Below are positions 10,535 to 22,139 of a stretch of 64,000 bases of DNA, piece after piece; the first letter of the stretch is position 1, and each line of letters opens with the position of its first letter. Both the position numbers and the translations under genes were made by a program. The notes below the pieces were generated by a model. The model saw only the letters and a list, made by a program, of their open reading frames with translations, did not search any database and was not told the origin of the DNA. The stretch is taken from contig JACGCM010000337.1 of the NCBI GenBank assembly GCA_014058105.1, positions 1-64,000 of the forward strand, read 5' to 3'. Origin of the DNA: Kingdonia uniflora (taxonomy: Eukaryota > Streptophyta > Magnoliopsida > Ranunculales > Circaeasteraceae).

Positions 10535-11348
10535 TGTGACGCCTCAGCGAACGCCGAGTAAATCTATCGGAGCGTTTTGACTTCTGACCTTGGATATATG
10601 TTATTTATATCTCAATATAGCTACACGCCAAGTTTCGTTAAAAACGGAATTAGTTAAGGGGGCGAGAAGTGCCAGTATTCTTCATCTCCACCTTTTATGT
10701 TTCCTTTTGAAAACAAGTTATTTACTTAGTAGCTATATTAAGGAGAAAGTTGTTCCAAACCTCCCCATGACAAAGTAAGCTTTATAGTTTGGTCATCTTG
10801 GACCCCGGCTCATGGACCATCCACAAGAGATGTTCATAAGTTATCATTGGCATTGGAAATGTCAGGAGACATTGCCTTGCAATGCGGGCCACTTTTTCAG
10901 ATAGGGCTGAATAGGGCGCCGCTATGCCCGACGAGCCAATCGAGACGCACCACCCCTTATAAATGGACTATGTTATTTCATCCAGCTAGCCCAGGCTCAT
11001 CGCCACTTTATATATATCTAGGACCCCACATATTGAACTACCCTGATCCACTGCCAGGACAGGTGTACTATCCGTACCTTGTGCCCAGTTACAAGTGATT
11101 ACGTTGTATGGATTATTGAGGGAACTTTTAGCGTTGTCGTCTATTACGAATACATATTCGGCAACCCCTCACGAGTATCCATGATTATCCGGATGTCACT
11201 CTAGAATCCGTGAGTATATTCCATAGGCGCCGTCGTGCCTAGTGAAGAAGGCTTGTACATGTCGGCCGCACGTGCACGTACGTCGCACGACCTCATACTC
11301 CACTGTACTCCGGGCACTGTAGCGTCGTCCCCGGGCCGGGCCATGACA
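10535..11348 (+). repeat. Long terminal repeat (814 bp) of an unclassified LTR element
   Basis: It starts TGTGACGCC and ends GCCATGACA, so the termini are TGT and ACA. It is followed after two bases by tgctatcagagc, one base away from the TGGTATCAGAGC primer-binding site for initiator tRNA-Met. A TATA-like ttataaat near 10958 fits an LTR promoter. No second copy of this LTR is seen in the window, so the element is truncated or the partner is lost. Short plus-strand reading frames within it have no recognisable product. Confidence 0.6.
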
Positions 11349-11350
11349 GT

Positions 11351-11362
11351 TGCTATCAGAGC
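11351..11362 (+). other. Primer-binding site, tRNA-iMet type
   Basis: The sequence tgctatcagagc matches 11 of 12 bases of the standard plant LTR-element PBS TGGTATCAGAGC and stands two bases after a CA-ending LTR. Confidence 0.6.
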
Positions 11363-12849
11363 AGATCATAGCTATGGTTCTCGAGTTGGCAATACGGAAT
11401 ACCTACTTAACAGTTGTTCGTCATAGTAGGTCTGAGTTGACCTAGCCTTTTAGAGCAAGGCCCATTTGACCTATGCTATCTTTAGAGCCTATGTTGCTCA
11501 TGATAAATGATCCAAGCACTGTTGTAAATACTTGTAAAGTGAGTTGCCTACATGTCAGTTGATATTGGATGCGAGATGAAGGCTACATATACGAACGCGA
11601 GATTGCTCAAGTTGAATGTGCTTTGGACAATGACGTTAAGAGGAAAGACTAATGTTTGAGTTAGACGTGGTGACCTATATAGTTAGTTGTTTCATAAATG
11701 TTGGTCAATATAGCAGATGCTCTATGAAAAATAGTAGTAGGGTGATCTAGCAGTTCTAAGATTAGTATTAAATCTACCTGCACACTACGAAGAAAAGTAA
11801 CAGTTGTGATAAAGGACAATGCCTCAAGTTCTCAGCAGAGATCGATATGGTTAGTGTTGTATGCCAAGTACTTAAGTGTGGAAGCCGCGAAACTTGGTTA
11901 GGTTGGAATTCCTTAGTGTCTACAAAAGATTAAAAAATCCTGGTTAATACTCATTTTAATTGTCCTGAATTGGACACAGATACGTTTCAGAGTTGAACGT
12001 CATGATCAGAATATTGAAGTAGATAGAAGATGAAGATATGGTTTTAGTCCCAAGTTTGTACACAGTGATTTTCTTTAGTATTGACGTTGATGGAAGAGTT
12101 TTTTTTTGGTTACGCGGCATGAACCGTGGGCCTCTCCAAGTTGGGTTGATGCCTATTTGACAGTTTGTCCCATAATAGCATATGATGCTTAGACACTGCT
12201 TTGCTCACTCCAAGAAGGCAAGAAGGCCGAGTGATGCTTGTTCTCTGGCTCTGTAGTTGAGTTTCAGGTGTGTCGTCGTGCGAGTGTTCTAGCTGAGTTG
12301 ATCCTTATTATTCCACAAGATGGTTCTGGATCATTTCAAGCTCACAGATTGGTGAAGACTCACATTTCTGAATCACAGTAAAATACGTGGCTATCGCAGG
12401 ACAGAGTTGGGCTACAGTTAGTTATGCGGGCTACCTCAGACATGATCTCAGATGGATAGATGCTCTAAGAGAAAAGATCCTGAGCATAATTAGATGTTAA
12501 TTCCCAATTCCTTATTACATGATGGCTGGCGGTAGGGTTGAATTCATGTGCCTTCTTGAATTGATGGAGTGTCTTCAGAAGACCATATCCGAATGACTGA
12601 TAAGAGTTGGCTACATTTTTAAAAGGTAGTTCAAAGACAGAGAATCTGGGGTTCGAAGGAGATGTCGTATTCCCTGAGGAAAACAGACCATTACTGAATT
12701 CTTTAAGATTTCTCTTTCTCTTAGAGTACCAATTTGAGGGGATACTTGGTGATGATTTTGATGTGATGAGCTTGAAAGTATGGATAAAATTTTTGAGAGT
12801 TGTAGACCAAGGCGAGTAGTTGTTTTACTGTTGTGGTGTATCTTTTTTA
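11363..12849. other. Unrecognised internal DNA, probably LTR-element remnant
   Basis: About 1.5 kb between the PBS and the truncated E0 RNase H. No stretch gives a recognisable gag, pol or host protein in either strand. Given the preceding PBS, it is most simply the decayed or non-coding interior of the element starting at 10535, cut at about 12850. Confidence 0.4.
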
Positions 12850-14062
12850 AGCAAGCATGAGTGTCTTGCTGATGAAGTAGATTGGTTTTTCTACTCCATC
12901 ATCTTCTCAGATAAGTACGGAACTAATAGAGTCTTCAGTTATGGATAAGTACATGGTTAGTGTTTCGCCATCAACTGAAGTACTAATGATAGGACGACCC
13001 CCCCAAGTATCGTTTAAGATTTTGGAAGACTAACTCACAGTCAAGAGTCTAAATAATCTCTTTATGTTGTTTCTTTGAAAGTGCAGTAGGATTGCTATGA
13101 AGAATGAGGTAAAGAAGCTTATATCGATCAGATGACTTGGAGATGAATCTGTGAAGAGCGGCAATCTTGCCTGTAAATTTTTAAACATTTTTTTTTGTTC
13201 GTGGAGATGGCATTACAATGAGTGCTTTGATTTGTGCAGGATCGATTTCGATTCCTTTTTTGCTTGCAAGGTGTCCCAAAAACTTGCCAGATGCAACTCT
13301 GAATTGGCATTTTTTTAGATTGAGTTTCATCTGGTATTTACGAAGGATATCAAAGATGGTTTGGAGGTTGTTGGAATGATATTCGCGCTTCAAGCTTTTG
13401 CAGATCATATCGTCGATGTAAACTTCTATGATTGTGCCTAGGTGATCTTTGAACATTTTTGTGATAAGCCTTTGGTAAGTAGCTCCTGCATTCTTTAACC
13501 CAAAAGGCATTATTATGTAGCAGTAAAGACCTCTTTCAGTAATTAAGGTTGTCTTTTCTTGATTTTCTTCGGCGAGTGGAACTTGATTGCAGCCAGAGGC
13601 TGCATCCATCATAGAAAAAAGTTTGTGCCCTGCGACGGAGTTGAGGAGTTGCAGAATCAGTGGTAGCGGAAAACTATCCTTAGGTGTAAACTTGTTGGGT
13701 TCTGAGAAGTCAACACAAACTCTAATTTTTCCATTTTTCTTTGGGACCGCTACGATGTTAGAAACCCACTTTGGATACTTGGCTTCTCGAATAAAACCAA
13801 CCCGAAGGAATTTATCAATCTCTTTGTTTACTGCATCACAAAGGCAGGGAGTTAGGTTCCATTATTTATGCATGACATCTTTGTTGTCTGAAAGGAGGTT
13901 TAGTCGGTGGCACACGATTAATGGATTAATGCCAGACATTTTTTGGAAAGTCCAGGCAAAGATGTCGTCGTTTTTCTTAAGTAGCTGGATCATGGCTTCT
14001 TTTTCATAGGTTGGATAGCTTAGAGCCAATGAATGTGTGACGCCCAGGACCACCGAGTTCAA
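12850..14062 (-). pseudogene. E0 Tat-like Ty3/gypsy reverse transcriptase and start of RNase H
   Basis: On the minus strand the RT runs from about 14062 to 13181. Visible are FAWTFQKMSGINP, then VPKKNGKIRVCVDF, then MPFGLKNAGATYQRL and the catalytic VYIDDM (TAC-ATC-GAC-GAT at 409-420 of the 13-kb block, i.e. 13409-13420). SGKFLGHLASKKGIEIDP follows. One stop near 13860 separates the halves. RNase H begins (EKPIYFISKTL) and stops abruptly near 12850, where unrelated sequence starts. NAGATYQRL with RGIE-type motifs is characteristic of the Tat/Ogre lineage of plant Ty3/gypsy elements. RT copies the element RNA into DNA. The active site is kept but the gene is truncated and interrupted. Confidence 0.88.
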
Positions 14063-14819
14063 TGGATTCGACTATTTTGGTCTCATGTTGCTCGAATATG
14101 GCGGGTGTTTCCTATTGTAGTTGTTATGCTTTGAGAAATTTTATTGTATGAGTGTTGGTGGTTGTATTCTTGCGCATACATGCAGCTGCTTGGCTGCCTT
14201 TAATTTTTATAGATTTCATGATCTGTTGGAAATCTTAATGCCAAATAATACGTTGAAGAACTGCTTTGATCTAATGTAACCAACTATGACCCAAAATACC
14301 TAAATATTTGGACTCAGCATCGATGACAAAGAATTTTACAAATGTTGTTTCTGATCCTGCCTAAACTGGCAGAGTAATTTCTCATGTGGTAGATTCCTTC
14401 GAGCCGTTGAAGCTGGTGATCGTTGTTGTCAAAACTTTCACGAGTCTGTGTGGCCTAGGACCTCAATCACTCTTTAGAACAATGCATCCGTTGCTCTTCC
14501 TATATCAACAAGAAGCGTATGTAGATAGTCTTGTCTGACTTTGAGCATAATGGTGAGAGGTTTATCATGAGGGTATTTCACGTGGCTGGTATCACAGTCC
14601 TCGAAGGTGATATGGTACTGACGTTTTGATTTGCTCAAGCTGGGGAGATGTTTTATAGATTTATCTTAGGATGTTATTTTACAACAAGATTTAATCCGAT
14701 CATCTTATTTTCTTTTCTTTCCTTTCACAATCTCGATCATATATAGGTGGCGAGCCTGCCCTAGGACCTGATTTTTCTCCAGGTCTTTGTTTTATGCTTC
14801 ATCTTTGAGAAATTTTTGG

Positions 14820-15510
14820 ATGTCGATGACATAATTATGAAGCCTTCATGCCAAGAGGTGTGATAAAAGATTCGGATGAGAGAGTATCAGTTGTCAGTTT
14901 CATGGCTATGTACATTGTGATACTGACATAAAGGTTTGATGGGGATATCCAGAATTGTTTGTGGTGCGTGATAATACTCATCTCCCTTTATCGCTAGTAA
15001 GATAGTGGAGAGAGTCGTTGCCATTTGGGGTAGAACTGGGATCGGTCTGTCGGGTTTGCCGTCCTTTCTTCTATTGTTGTCAGTTATTCTACCTCGTTGT
15101 TGTGGTCGATCTTTGAGGTGGAGTTAAAGTTGCTTCTCGAGAATAGATGGCAGAGGAGCTCTTCATCTTATCTTTCTTGGATTGTTCTAGTTTGATGTAG
15201 TAATTAACTACATCAATAAATTATGTGACCGTTCTTGGCTTGTACAGAATAAGCTCTTCTCGAACCTTAGAATCGATGTGTAGGGCTGAGGTGAATGCTG
15301 GAATAAAGATTTTGGGATCTGAGTTCCCAATTTTCTAAGTTTCTTGTAAGAAACACTTGTAAAATCTCGCTAAGGTTTCTTTTACTCCCCGTTCGAAGAA
15401 GAACAAAGAATCTGCAGTGATCGCCCGCTCTTAAGCATGGGCATAATTAGATTCAGAAAGGCGATGTAACTGGCTAAACATGGTGATAGAGGCCTCTGTC
15501 ATGACCTAGT
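14820..15510 (-). pseudogene. E0 Tat-like gag remnant
   Basis: Minus-strand frames give FFERGVKETLARFYKCFLQE near 15420-15360, SDPKIFIPAFTSALHIDSKV just after, and KPLCQYHNVHSHETDN near 14900, the His/Cys zinc-knuckle-like element typical of Tat gag. Several stops interrupt it. Gag would form the cytoplasmic virus-like particle. The N-terminal third is missing because the E1 integrase end abuts it at about 15510. Confidence 0.65.
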
Positions 15511-16710
15511 AGGATCTAAGTCCAGTCTGTCCTACTACTAGAAACAGACTTTCCCAATTCTCTGCGAGCTTCCCGGCATGTAATTAACTTTTTCTGCTCT
15601 TTGGGATCCCTTTGAGGACTAGATCATCAATTTGGAACTCACGGTTTTGGACTCTTCTGTTATATGAGCTGGCTAGTATATGACAATTTTAACCCAGGGT
15701 AGCAACAGCTCGAGCTTGGGTCTCATCGATCTAGATCATATTGCAGGCTAGCTCGAACTCATTTTCTTCATCTGTTAGCTCGTGATCTTTGACAGAATGG
15801 TGGTATTCAGTGCGGATGATAGCTTCAATTCCATAAGCAATGAGGAAGGGGGAATATCCAGTAGATTGTCTTGGTATAGTACAGTATGCCCATAAGACAT
15901 GTGGTAGTTCCCGTATCCAATTTCCTTTCTTTTATGATTTGAGCCTCTTCTTAATTCCATCCACTATCATCTTGTTGATGATTTTGGCCTGCCCATTTCC
16001 TTGGGGGTAGTATGGATTGGATGGGGAATAAATAATGTTGTGTTTGTTGAGAAAAGCTACTACCTTCTCTCCAATGAACTGCGGCCCGTTATCGATCCGA
16101 ATCAGGTGGGGGCATCAAAATCGTATTATACCAAATCAGGTGGGGGAATCCGAACCGAGTGATAAAATGCTCCTAGATAAATGAGATGATTACTTCCTCT
16201 CGTGTTTGGCTAAGGGGAACTGCTTCTACCCATTTTGTAAAGTAATTTGTTGCCACGAGTAAGAACCTTCAGTTACCCAGAGTATTAAGAAATTCTCCCA
16301 CTAGATCGAGTGCCCACCTCTTAAAAGTTCATAACACCTTGCTTGCATGGAGTTCGAGTGCAGGTGCTCGTATCATGTGTCCATGTCATTGACACGCGTC
16401 GCATCTTCGTGAGAACTCTTCTGCTTGTTTCCTCATTCCTCGCTAGAATACTCTTTGTGTAATCGCTCTGTTTGCAAGTGATCGACCTGCGGCATGGGAA
16501 CTACAAGTCCCTTCATGTAAGTCTTTGAGCATTTTATCTGCTTTTACTTTGAGAGGCATTTGAGATAAGGTCTAGTCACTGATCTTCGATATAAATGGCC
16601 GTTCTGAATTGTATAACATTTCAAATGTTCGATCAATTGTCTGTATGTTTATGGATCTTCTGGAAGGGGACCATCACATTCATTCTTCAGGCCGAGATAG
16701 GTTATAAAAG
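15511..16710 (-). pseudogene. E1 Tat-like integrase
   Basis: Minus-strand translation shows LIRIDNGPQFIG near 16080 (second catalytic Asp), then NIIYSPSNPYYPQGNGQAK near 15990, RELPHVLWAYCTIPRQSTGY near 15900 and a C-terminal NREFQIDDLVLKG near 15610. Integrase joins element DNA to the host chromosome using a D,D-35-E triad. Here the third residue, normally Glu in NGQAE, is Lys (NGQAK), so catalysis would be lost. Several frames are interrupted. Confidence 0.82.
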
Positions 16711-16717
16711 GCTTCCC

Positions 16718-17270
16718 CTAATCGTCGCTCTCCTCATCATCGCCCCCAGTGTTGATCACGTATATCAAGGGAAGATCAATACTGGGGGTGGATATCACTA
16801 TAATTTTGAGGTACTTTGCTTCTGTACCAAAGACCTCGACTAAGTAAGTTAAGGAATCGGGGTGCCTATTCTCCCCACAAGGTAGGTTGTCAAGTGTAGC
16901 TTTGTTAAATCTACTCATTCTGTCAGTAACAAGGATGGCATAATCAGCTATCTTGTCATTCTTTTTGTATTTCTTGGAGTAGTAGTAGACTATCAACAAA
17001 GAATTTGTATAAACCGATAGCTCTGGAACTTCGATTTCCAATGTTAAATCGAGCCCATGGATCAAAGCTTCATACACTATGACATTATTCGAGGCTTCAA
17101 AATCCAAGCATATTAATTTCTCAATTCTGTCATTTGATGGTGTTATTCACACGATTCCTATCCTTGACCATGCGGGTCTAGCTGATCTATCGGTGAGGAG
17201 TCTCTAACCTGTCTGTGTAATCCAAGCAGTTTGCTTGTTAAAAGGTTTAGAAGGTGTTTGATCGTCCTCT
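16718..17270 (-). pseudogene. E1 archaeal-type RNase H (aRH)
   Basis: A 129-codon open stretch (17107-16718) contains NNVIVYEALIHGLDLTLEIE, ELSVYTNSLLIV and an acidic tail (DDEESDD). In Tat-lineage elements a second, host-like RNase H with YEALIHGL and YTDSLL motifs follows the ordinary one. The catalytic Asp of YTDS is Asn here. This dual RNase H arrangement is what places E1 in the Tat group. Confidence 0.82.
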
Positions 17271-17299
17271 TTTTTTTCTGTGAGATATGGATCATGTTC

Positions 17300-18720
17300 T
17301 TCCCAATTTGGATCTTCTACTGGGAAGTTGGCTAGAAAATAAGTAATTGCTTGACCTTTTCATGAAGTTTTCTGTTCGAATTTGATATCGTGTTCACCCA
17401 AACTGACTTACCACTCTTGTACTCTTCTGGGCTTCTCCTTCTTAGATAAAACATCCCGAATTGGGTAGTTGGTCATGAATTTGACTTAATGAGCTTGAAA
17501 ATAGTGTTTGAACTTTTGTGATGAATAAACGAGGGTCAAAAGGAGCCTCTCAATCTTGGAATATCTTGTTTCTGCTAAAGTGAGAGGTCTTGCTGATAAA
17601 ATATATTGGTTTCTCAATCTTTCCTTCAAGTCGAATGAAAACCGAGCTGAGAGAGTTATCAGTTATTGAGAGGTAGATGATCAATTCCTCATTTCCTATT
17701 AGGGTGCTCATTATGGGCTGCTTCCCTAGGTAAGTTTTGAGGTCTTACAAAAAACTTCACATTCTTCTGTCCAATCGATCTCTTCATTCTATCAACTTTT
17801 GCGTCTCTTGGTGGATCCACGTAGTAATATAAATAGCCAACGATATTGATCTGAAGATTTGGAGACGAATTTGTTGATAGCTGCAATCTTGCCAGTAAGC
17901 TTCTATACGTATTTCTTTGTTTGAGGAGAGGGCATGTTGATTAGAGCTCAGATCTGATCAGGATCCATATCAATTCCCTTCTTGCTGATGAGGTAATCGA
18001 GGAATTTGCCAGAATGTACCCCAAATTGACATTTATCTGGATTGAACTTCATTTTGTATGATCGTAATATGTTGAAGACTGTATCAAGATGTTCAATATG
18101 ATCCTCCTTCTTCAAGCTTTTATGGAGCATACCATCAATATATACTTTTATGGTTTTCCCCAAGTGGTCATTGAACATACTTGTTACTAACCTTTGATAA
18201 GTCACTCCAGCGTTCTTTAGTCTGAAAGGTAAGACTTTGTAGTATCATAGACCTCTTTCAGTGATGAAAGTGGTTTTTCTTTATCTTCCTTTACGAAAGG
18301 TATCTGATTGTATCTTGAAGCAGCGTCCATCATAGATAACAACTCCTGACCTACTGTAGAATCCATGATTTGATGAATTATGGGAAGAGGGAAGCTGTCC
18401 TTTGGCGTATGTTTATTTAGATCAGTAAAATCTATGCAAATACGAACTTTTCTATTCTTCTTGGGAACTGCTACAATGTTAAAGATCCAATCTGGATATT
18501 CAGCTTCTCAAATAAACCTGACCTCGATCAGTTTATCAATTCCCTGTTGACTTCATCTCTGAGATGAGGTAAAAGTCTGCTTTGCTTCTGTTTGACTATG
18601 GTAGCTTTATCTCTGATGCTCAACATGTGACACGCCTTCGCTGGGTCGACTCCTGGCATTTCTTAAAAAGTTTATGCGAATACGTCTTTGTTAAGTTGTA
18701 AAAATTGTATTAGAGCTTCT
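17300..18720 (-). pseudogene. E1 Tat-like reverse transcriptase and RNase H
   Basis: Minus strand: KEALIQFLQLNKDVFA near 18700, then an open stretch 18205-17948 with TYQRLVTSMFNDHLGKTIKV, the active-site box reading VYIDGM instead of VYIDDM (18131-18142), and HSGKFLDYLISKKGIDMDPD. Ordinary RNase H follows near 17700-17320 in broken frames. The Asp-to-Gly change in YIDD and multiple stops make it inactive. Confidence 0.85.
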
Positions 18721-19510
18721 TTTCCTATTAAATAAGCTTGGTACCAATATAGGTACTTCAGCCATGCCTATCGATCTCAATATACTCTGAATGTTTGACT
18801 GTGGAAGGCTGGTCATCGATGTGATTAGCTTTCAGTAATTAGATTGTGGAAAATCTGTCTGAAGTATCCTATATAGTAGATATTGTATTCTCACAAGTTC
18901 GAGAGAGGTTTTGGCTTCCTTTAATTTTGGCATGAAATATAGTGCTTGATGGTACATATAAGCGATCGCTTCCATATTGTGTATCTAGCACCGGCCCATT
19001 ATTCATAGATAACGAGATTTTGGGTTGATGTGTAGAATGTAACGTTGAGAGTAGTTGGCCCAGTAGTGATTGGTAGGATGATCTTTCCTACTCGTTCTTC
19101 TTTGGATCTATTAAAGCCACTGATATCGATGTCACTTGGTACAACTTTATCTGTGACTCTCATCTATTCGATTGTACTATAAAAAAGGATTTTGATTCTA
19201 CATCCTGTATCTATCATCATGGTATGCATGATAAAGTTCTTCATCTTGAGCATGATAACCAATGCGTCATGATGCGAAAATTTAACATGAACTATATCAC
19301 AATCTTCAAATGAGATTCCAGTCCGTCGATTGCTTGACTCAGGAAGGAGCTTGGCTTCTTTATCCTGTACTGTAAGGTTGAGTACTCTGTCAACCTTCTC
19401 CTGTTGAATCTTATCGAATTGTTGATATGGTGGATATCGATCATGTAGCTCTGGTAGAGGTGGTACAAGTACTTTTCCTTGGCTTGATCTTCGACTTGGA
19501 CGACCCTGAC

Positions 19511-21108
19511 CTATTTCTTGTAGCTTCCATTCGTGGATAATTCCAGATCGATAATATACTCGTGCATTCTTCTATCATTGAAAATATATTTCAACAATCT
19601 CTGTAAAGCGTAGCAGTTGTCAGTTTTATGATACGTTACCTTATGGTGCATGCAGTGTGGTTTGCCCTCAATTGGCTCAAGTGGTTGAGCGACATAGCAG
19701 AACTTGTCTTTCTCTAGTGTATGGAAGATTGCTAAAATTTTGATATTCATCTTTGGAAAAACTGGAATAGGTAGTAAGTTTCATATGTGTGATTTGCCTA
19801 TTTTTATCTTGACTCACTTCTTGTCACCCTGGCCGTCCTTTTGCTCATTGTCTCATTCTGTATTGTGACCCTTTTTGGTTAGGACATATTTAGTAGATTT
19901 AGGCCTTTTGAACATCATCCTTTCTCGGTCAATATACCTATTGACTTTGGAAATCATGTCTTCCAAGGTCGTGGGTTTATTAAGCAAGATATGTTCCTTT
20001 ACTTTGCAATCGATCTATAATGCATTGGAAAATGCTAAGACGGTTGTCTTCTGGTCGAGATTATCTACCTTTCGAGCAAGTTTAAGAAATTTCTTAACAA
20101 AGACCTCCAGCTTTTCCCCCTGTGATTGTTTGAGACAAATAAGAGTATACCAATTATTTTCTTTGTCTTTGTTATAAGCATACATCTTGACGAAGATCTC
20201 CTATAGTTGTTTGAAAGTGAGGATTAAAGTTTTTGGCAAGGAGTTAAACCATTGGAGTGGTTCTCCCAATGAACTTGTAGCAAACATACGATAAAAAATG
20301 TGGTTTAAGTTTGAATACAGTCCTAACGAATCTCTGAATTGCTGAATGTGCTCTTTCGGATCGGTGTCTTTATATTTACGTATCTTCGGAGTAGGAAACC
20401 CTCCAGCACTTCAACATCAAACAGCTCTTAGGTGATCTGACTACCCTATAAATTGGTCGAATCATCCTTATTACAGAGAGCTTGAGATTCAATTAACTCC
20501 TTGATGTGTTGATCCATGTTTTCATGTGCAATGTACTAACGCAGTGCTAGAACAGCTTGGTGTGCAGGTCAGAGGTTATGAGTACCACTTCCCTCACTCA
20601 AACGTTCTCGAACTGGCACCCTATGTTGAGGTCGCAGCTCTTCTTCTTAACGTTTGAAGGGCCTGTGTCCTCTACTAATTTCTGATTATTCTTCCTGTCC
20701 CAGGTAAATTGAGGCCTCTGGAACATGTGGATCATCGTGTTGTCTTCTGGAAGTACCCCTTCTAGCTTCTCCTCAGGGTCCTAATCTATTTCGTGCTAAA
20801 ACTCTGGAAGCTATTGGTGCGGCGTCCTATTCTCTAGGAGTCTGAACTTGTTGAATGTTTTGTAGAGTTTTCAAAGCAGTCTGTAACGTGGTCATTTGTT
20901 CATCCTATCGTTTGATCTTTATATGTCGAGCACTACATTCATCTTCGAGTTTGTTATCGTAAAGCTCACAGTCATGTACTAATTGACGCTCGAGCTTGCT
21001 CCATTTTACTATTTCAGCGTTGAGGTTCGCCTGTAAATCTGCTAACTGATCATGTTCAATGGAGAGTTCATGTTGAGCTCCTATGGCTGGTTGCTTAGAA
21101 GTCACCAT
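19511..21108 (-). pseudogene. E1 Tat-like gag (and protease region beyond)
   Basis: It starts at the minus-strand ATG at 21108 (MVTSKQPAIGAQHELSIEHD), 59 bases after the PBS, with a charged coiled-coil-like N-terminus. Further on is an interrupted capsid region whose plus-strand image lies at 19900-20450, and at 19750-19511 a zinc-knuckle-like KPHCMHHKVTYHKTDNC. E2 has the same motif in decayed form (KPYYIYHKVRHHEILYC) near 23480. DNA from 19500 to 18720, where the protease should lie, is too broken to delimit. Confidence 0.75.
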
Positions 21109-21166
21109 TATTAAACACTTACTATGAGAAACTGTATGCCTTAGGATTTCGTGGAAATGTCTTATT

Positions 21167-21183
21167 TCCCATAGACGGCGCCA
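21167..21183 (-). other. E1 primer-binding site
   Basis: On the minus strand this reads tggcgccgtctatggga, two bases after the LTR end ccattaca. It is the same site as in E2 and E7 except for G/A and A/G differences. Confidence 0.8.
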
Positions 21184-21185
21184 AA

Positions 21186-21321
21186 TGTAATGGCCTAATT
21201 TCATAATAGCTTGAGATAGCTTAAAATAGTCCTTACACCAAATGTACTTGTGAAAAGAATTGGTACAACCCAATATAACAAAGGCAAAGACGATTAGCGT
21301 AGAAACCTTTGAATAGGTAAA
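21186..21321 (-). repeat. E1 5' LTR fragment, cut by E2
   Basis: The minus-strand sequence ends tgaaattaggccattaca, nearly the same as the E7 LTR end (gaaattaggctattaca), and contains tacctattcaaaggtttct like the other LTRs. Only the last 136 bp are present; at 21322 the E2 LTR starts. The missing part is not recognisable on the far side of E2. Confidence 0.75.
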
Positions 21322-22067
21322 TGTTGTGGCGTATTCTGCATCTCGAACTTATGCTTCATCTTTGAACTACATACGAGCTTTCGATCCTACCAACAGAGCA
21401 CGTGACATAGAAAGTATCAAGACAACAATGTCAGGAATCAAATATAATACAAATTTCTCAACCAACACCATTCGTCCATGAAGTTCCTCATGCTATTGGT
21501 TGAGAGCCGTCTTGTAATAGCTTATTTCGTACCTCGGAATCAAAGCTTTATCCTTGACCTCGTCAACATACAGGAAATACTACTAAAAACATATTCAATA
21601 TTCCTCAATTTGAGTCATCGCTTTTGACCTCCACATCTGTAGTTCGATGTGCGCAAGTATGCAATCATCAATAGAGCCATTGTATAGCAACAGAGGTCAG
21701 GACGTTACATCATCTGGTCAAAGAATATCTTACATCTACTTTGTAACGTCCACCATTAAGAATTATAATGGCCATCAAACGGTCATATGATAAAACCTAT
21801 AAATAAGACTAGAGAACTACAGAGTAAAGATAGGCAATTCGATACAGAAGAATCCCTACTCCAAAACTCCATAGATTTAGAGTACGCATTGTAATAGCTA
21901 GCATTCTAATTAATAACATCTCCCTCTTTCTAAAATCCTCAAGAGAGGTCACGGTTTTTAACCTATCCAAAGGTTTTCCACCCTAAATTGTTGTGTTTGT
22001 TATTATTAGCGTTCTGATTATATATGGTATAAAGTCTAAGTCTGGATCCCACAATTGGGCTATTACA
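21322..22067 (+). repeat. E2 5' LTR
   Basis: It starts TGTTGTGGCG and ends GCTATTACA. It has a TATA box (ctataaata, 21797-21805) about 30 bp after a conserved gtcatatga, and matches 35583-36325 and 63285-63857 along most of its length. Confidence 0.88.
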
Positions 22068-22069
22068 TT

Positions 22070-22086
22070 TGGCACCGTCTGTGGGA
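22070..22086 (+). other. E2 primer-binding site
   Basis: tggcaccgtctgtggga, two bases after the LTR end. It is identical in E7 (63860-63876). Confidence 0.85.
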
Positions 22087-22139
22087 AGCAAAGATCTCAA
22101 ACCCATTATCTCATAAACTGCTGATCATCACCTTTCAGA

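Noticed and set aside
13587..14009. 140-codon plus-strand frame
   Set aside because: It is the complement of the E0 reverse transcriptase, which has all the expected motifs on the minus strand.
14030..14050. tgtgacgcccagga as the start of a second copy of the 10535 LTR
   Set aside because: Similarity stops after about 11 bases and the sequence is within E0 reverse-transcriptase coding DNA.
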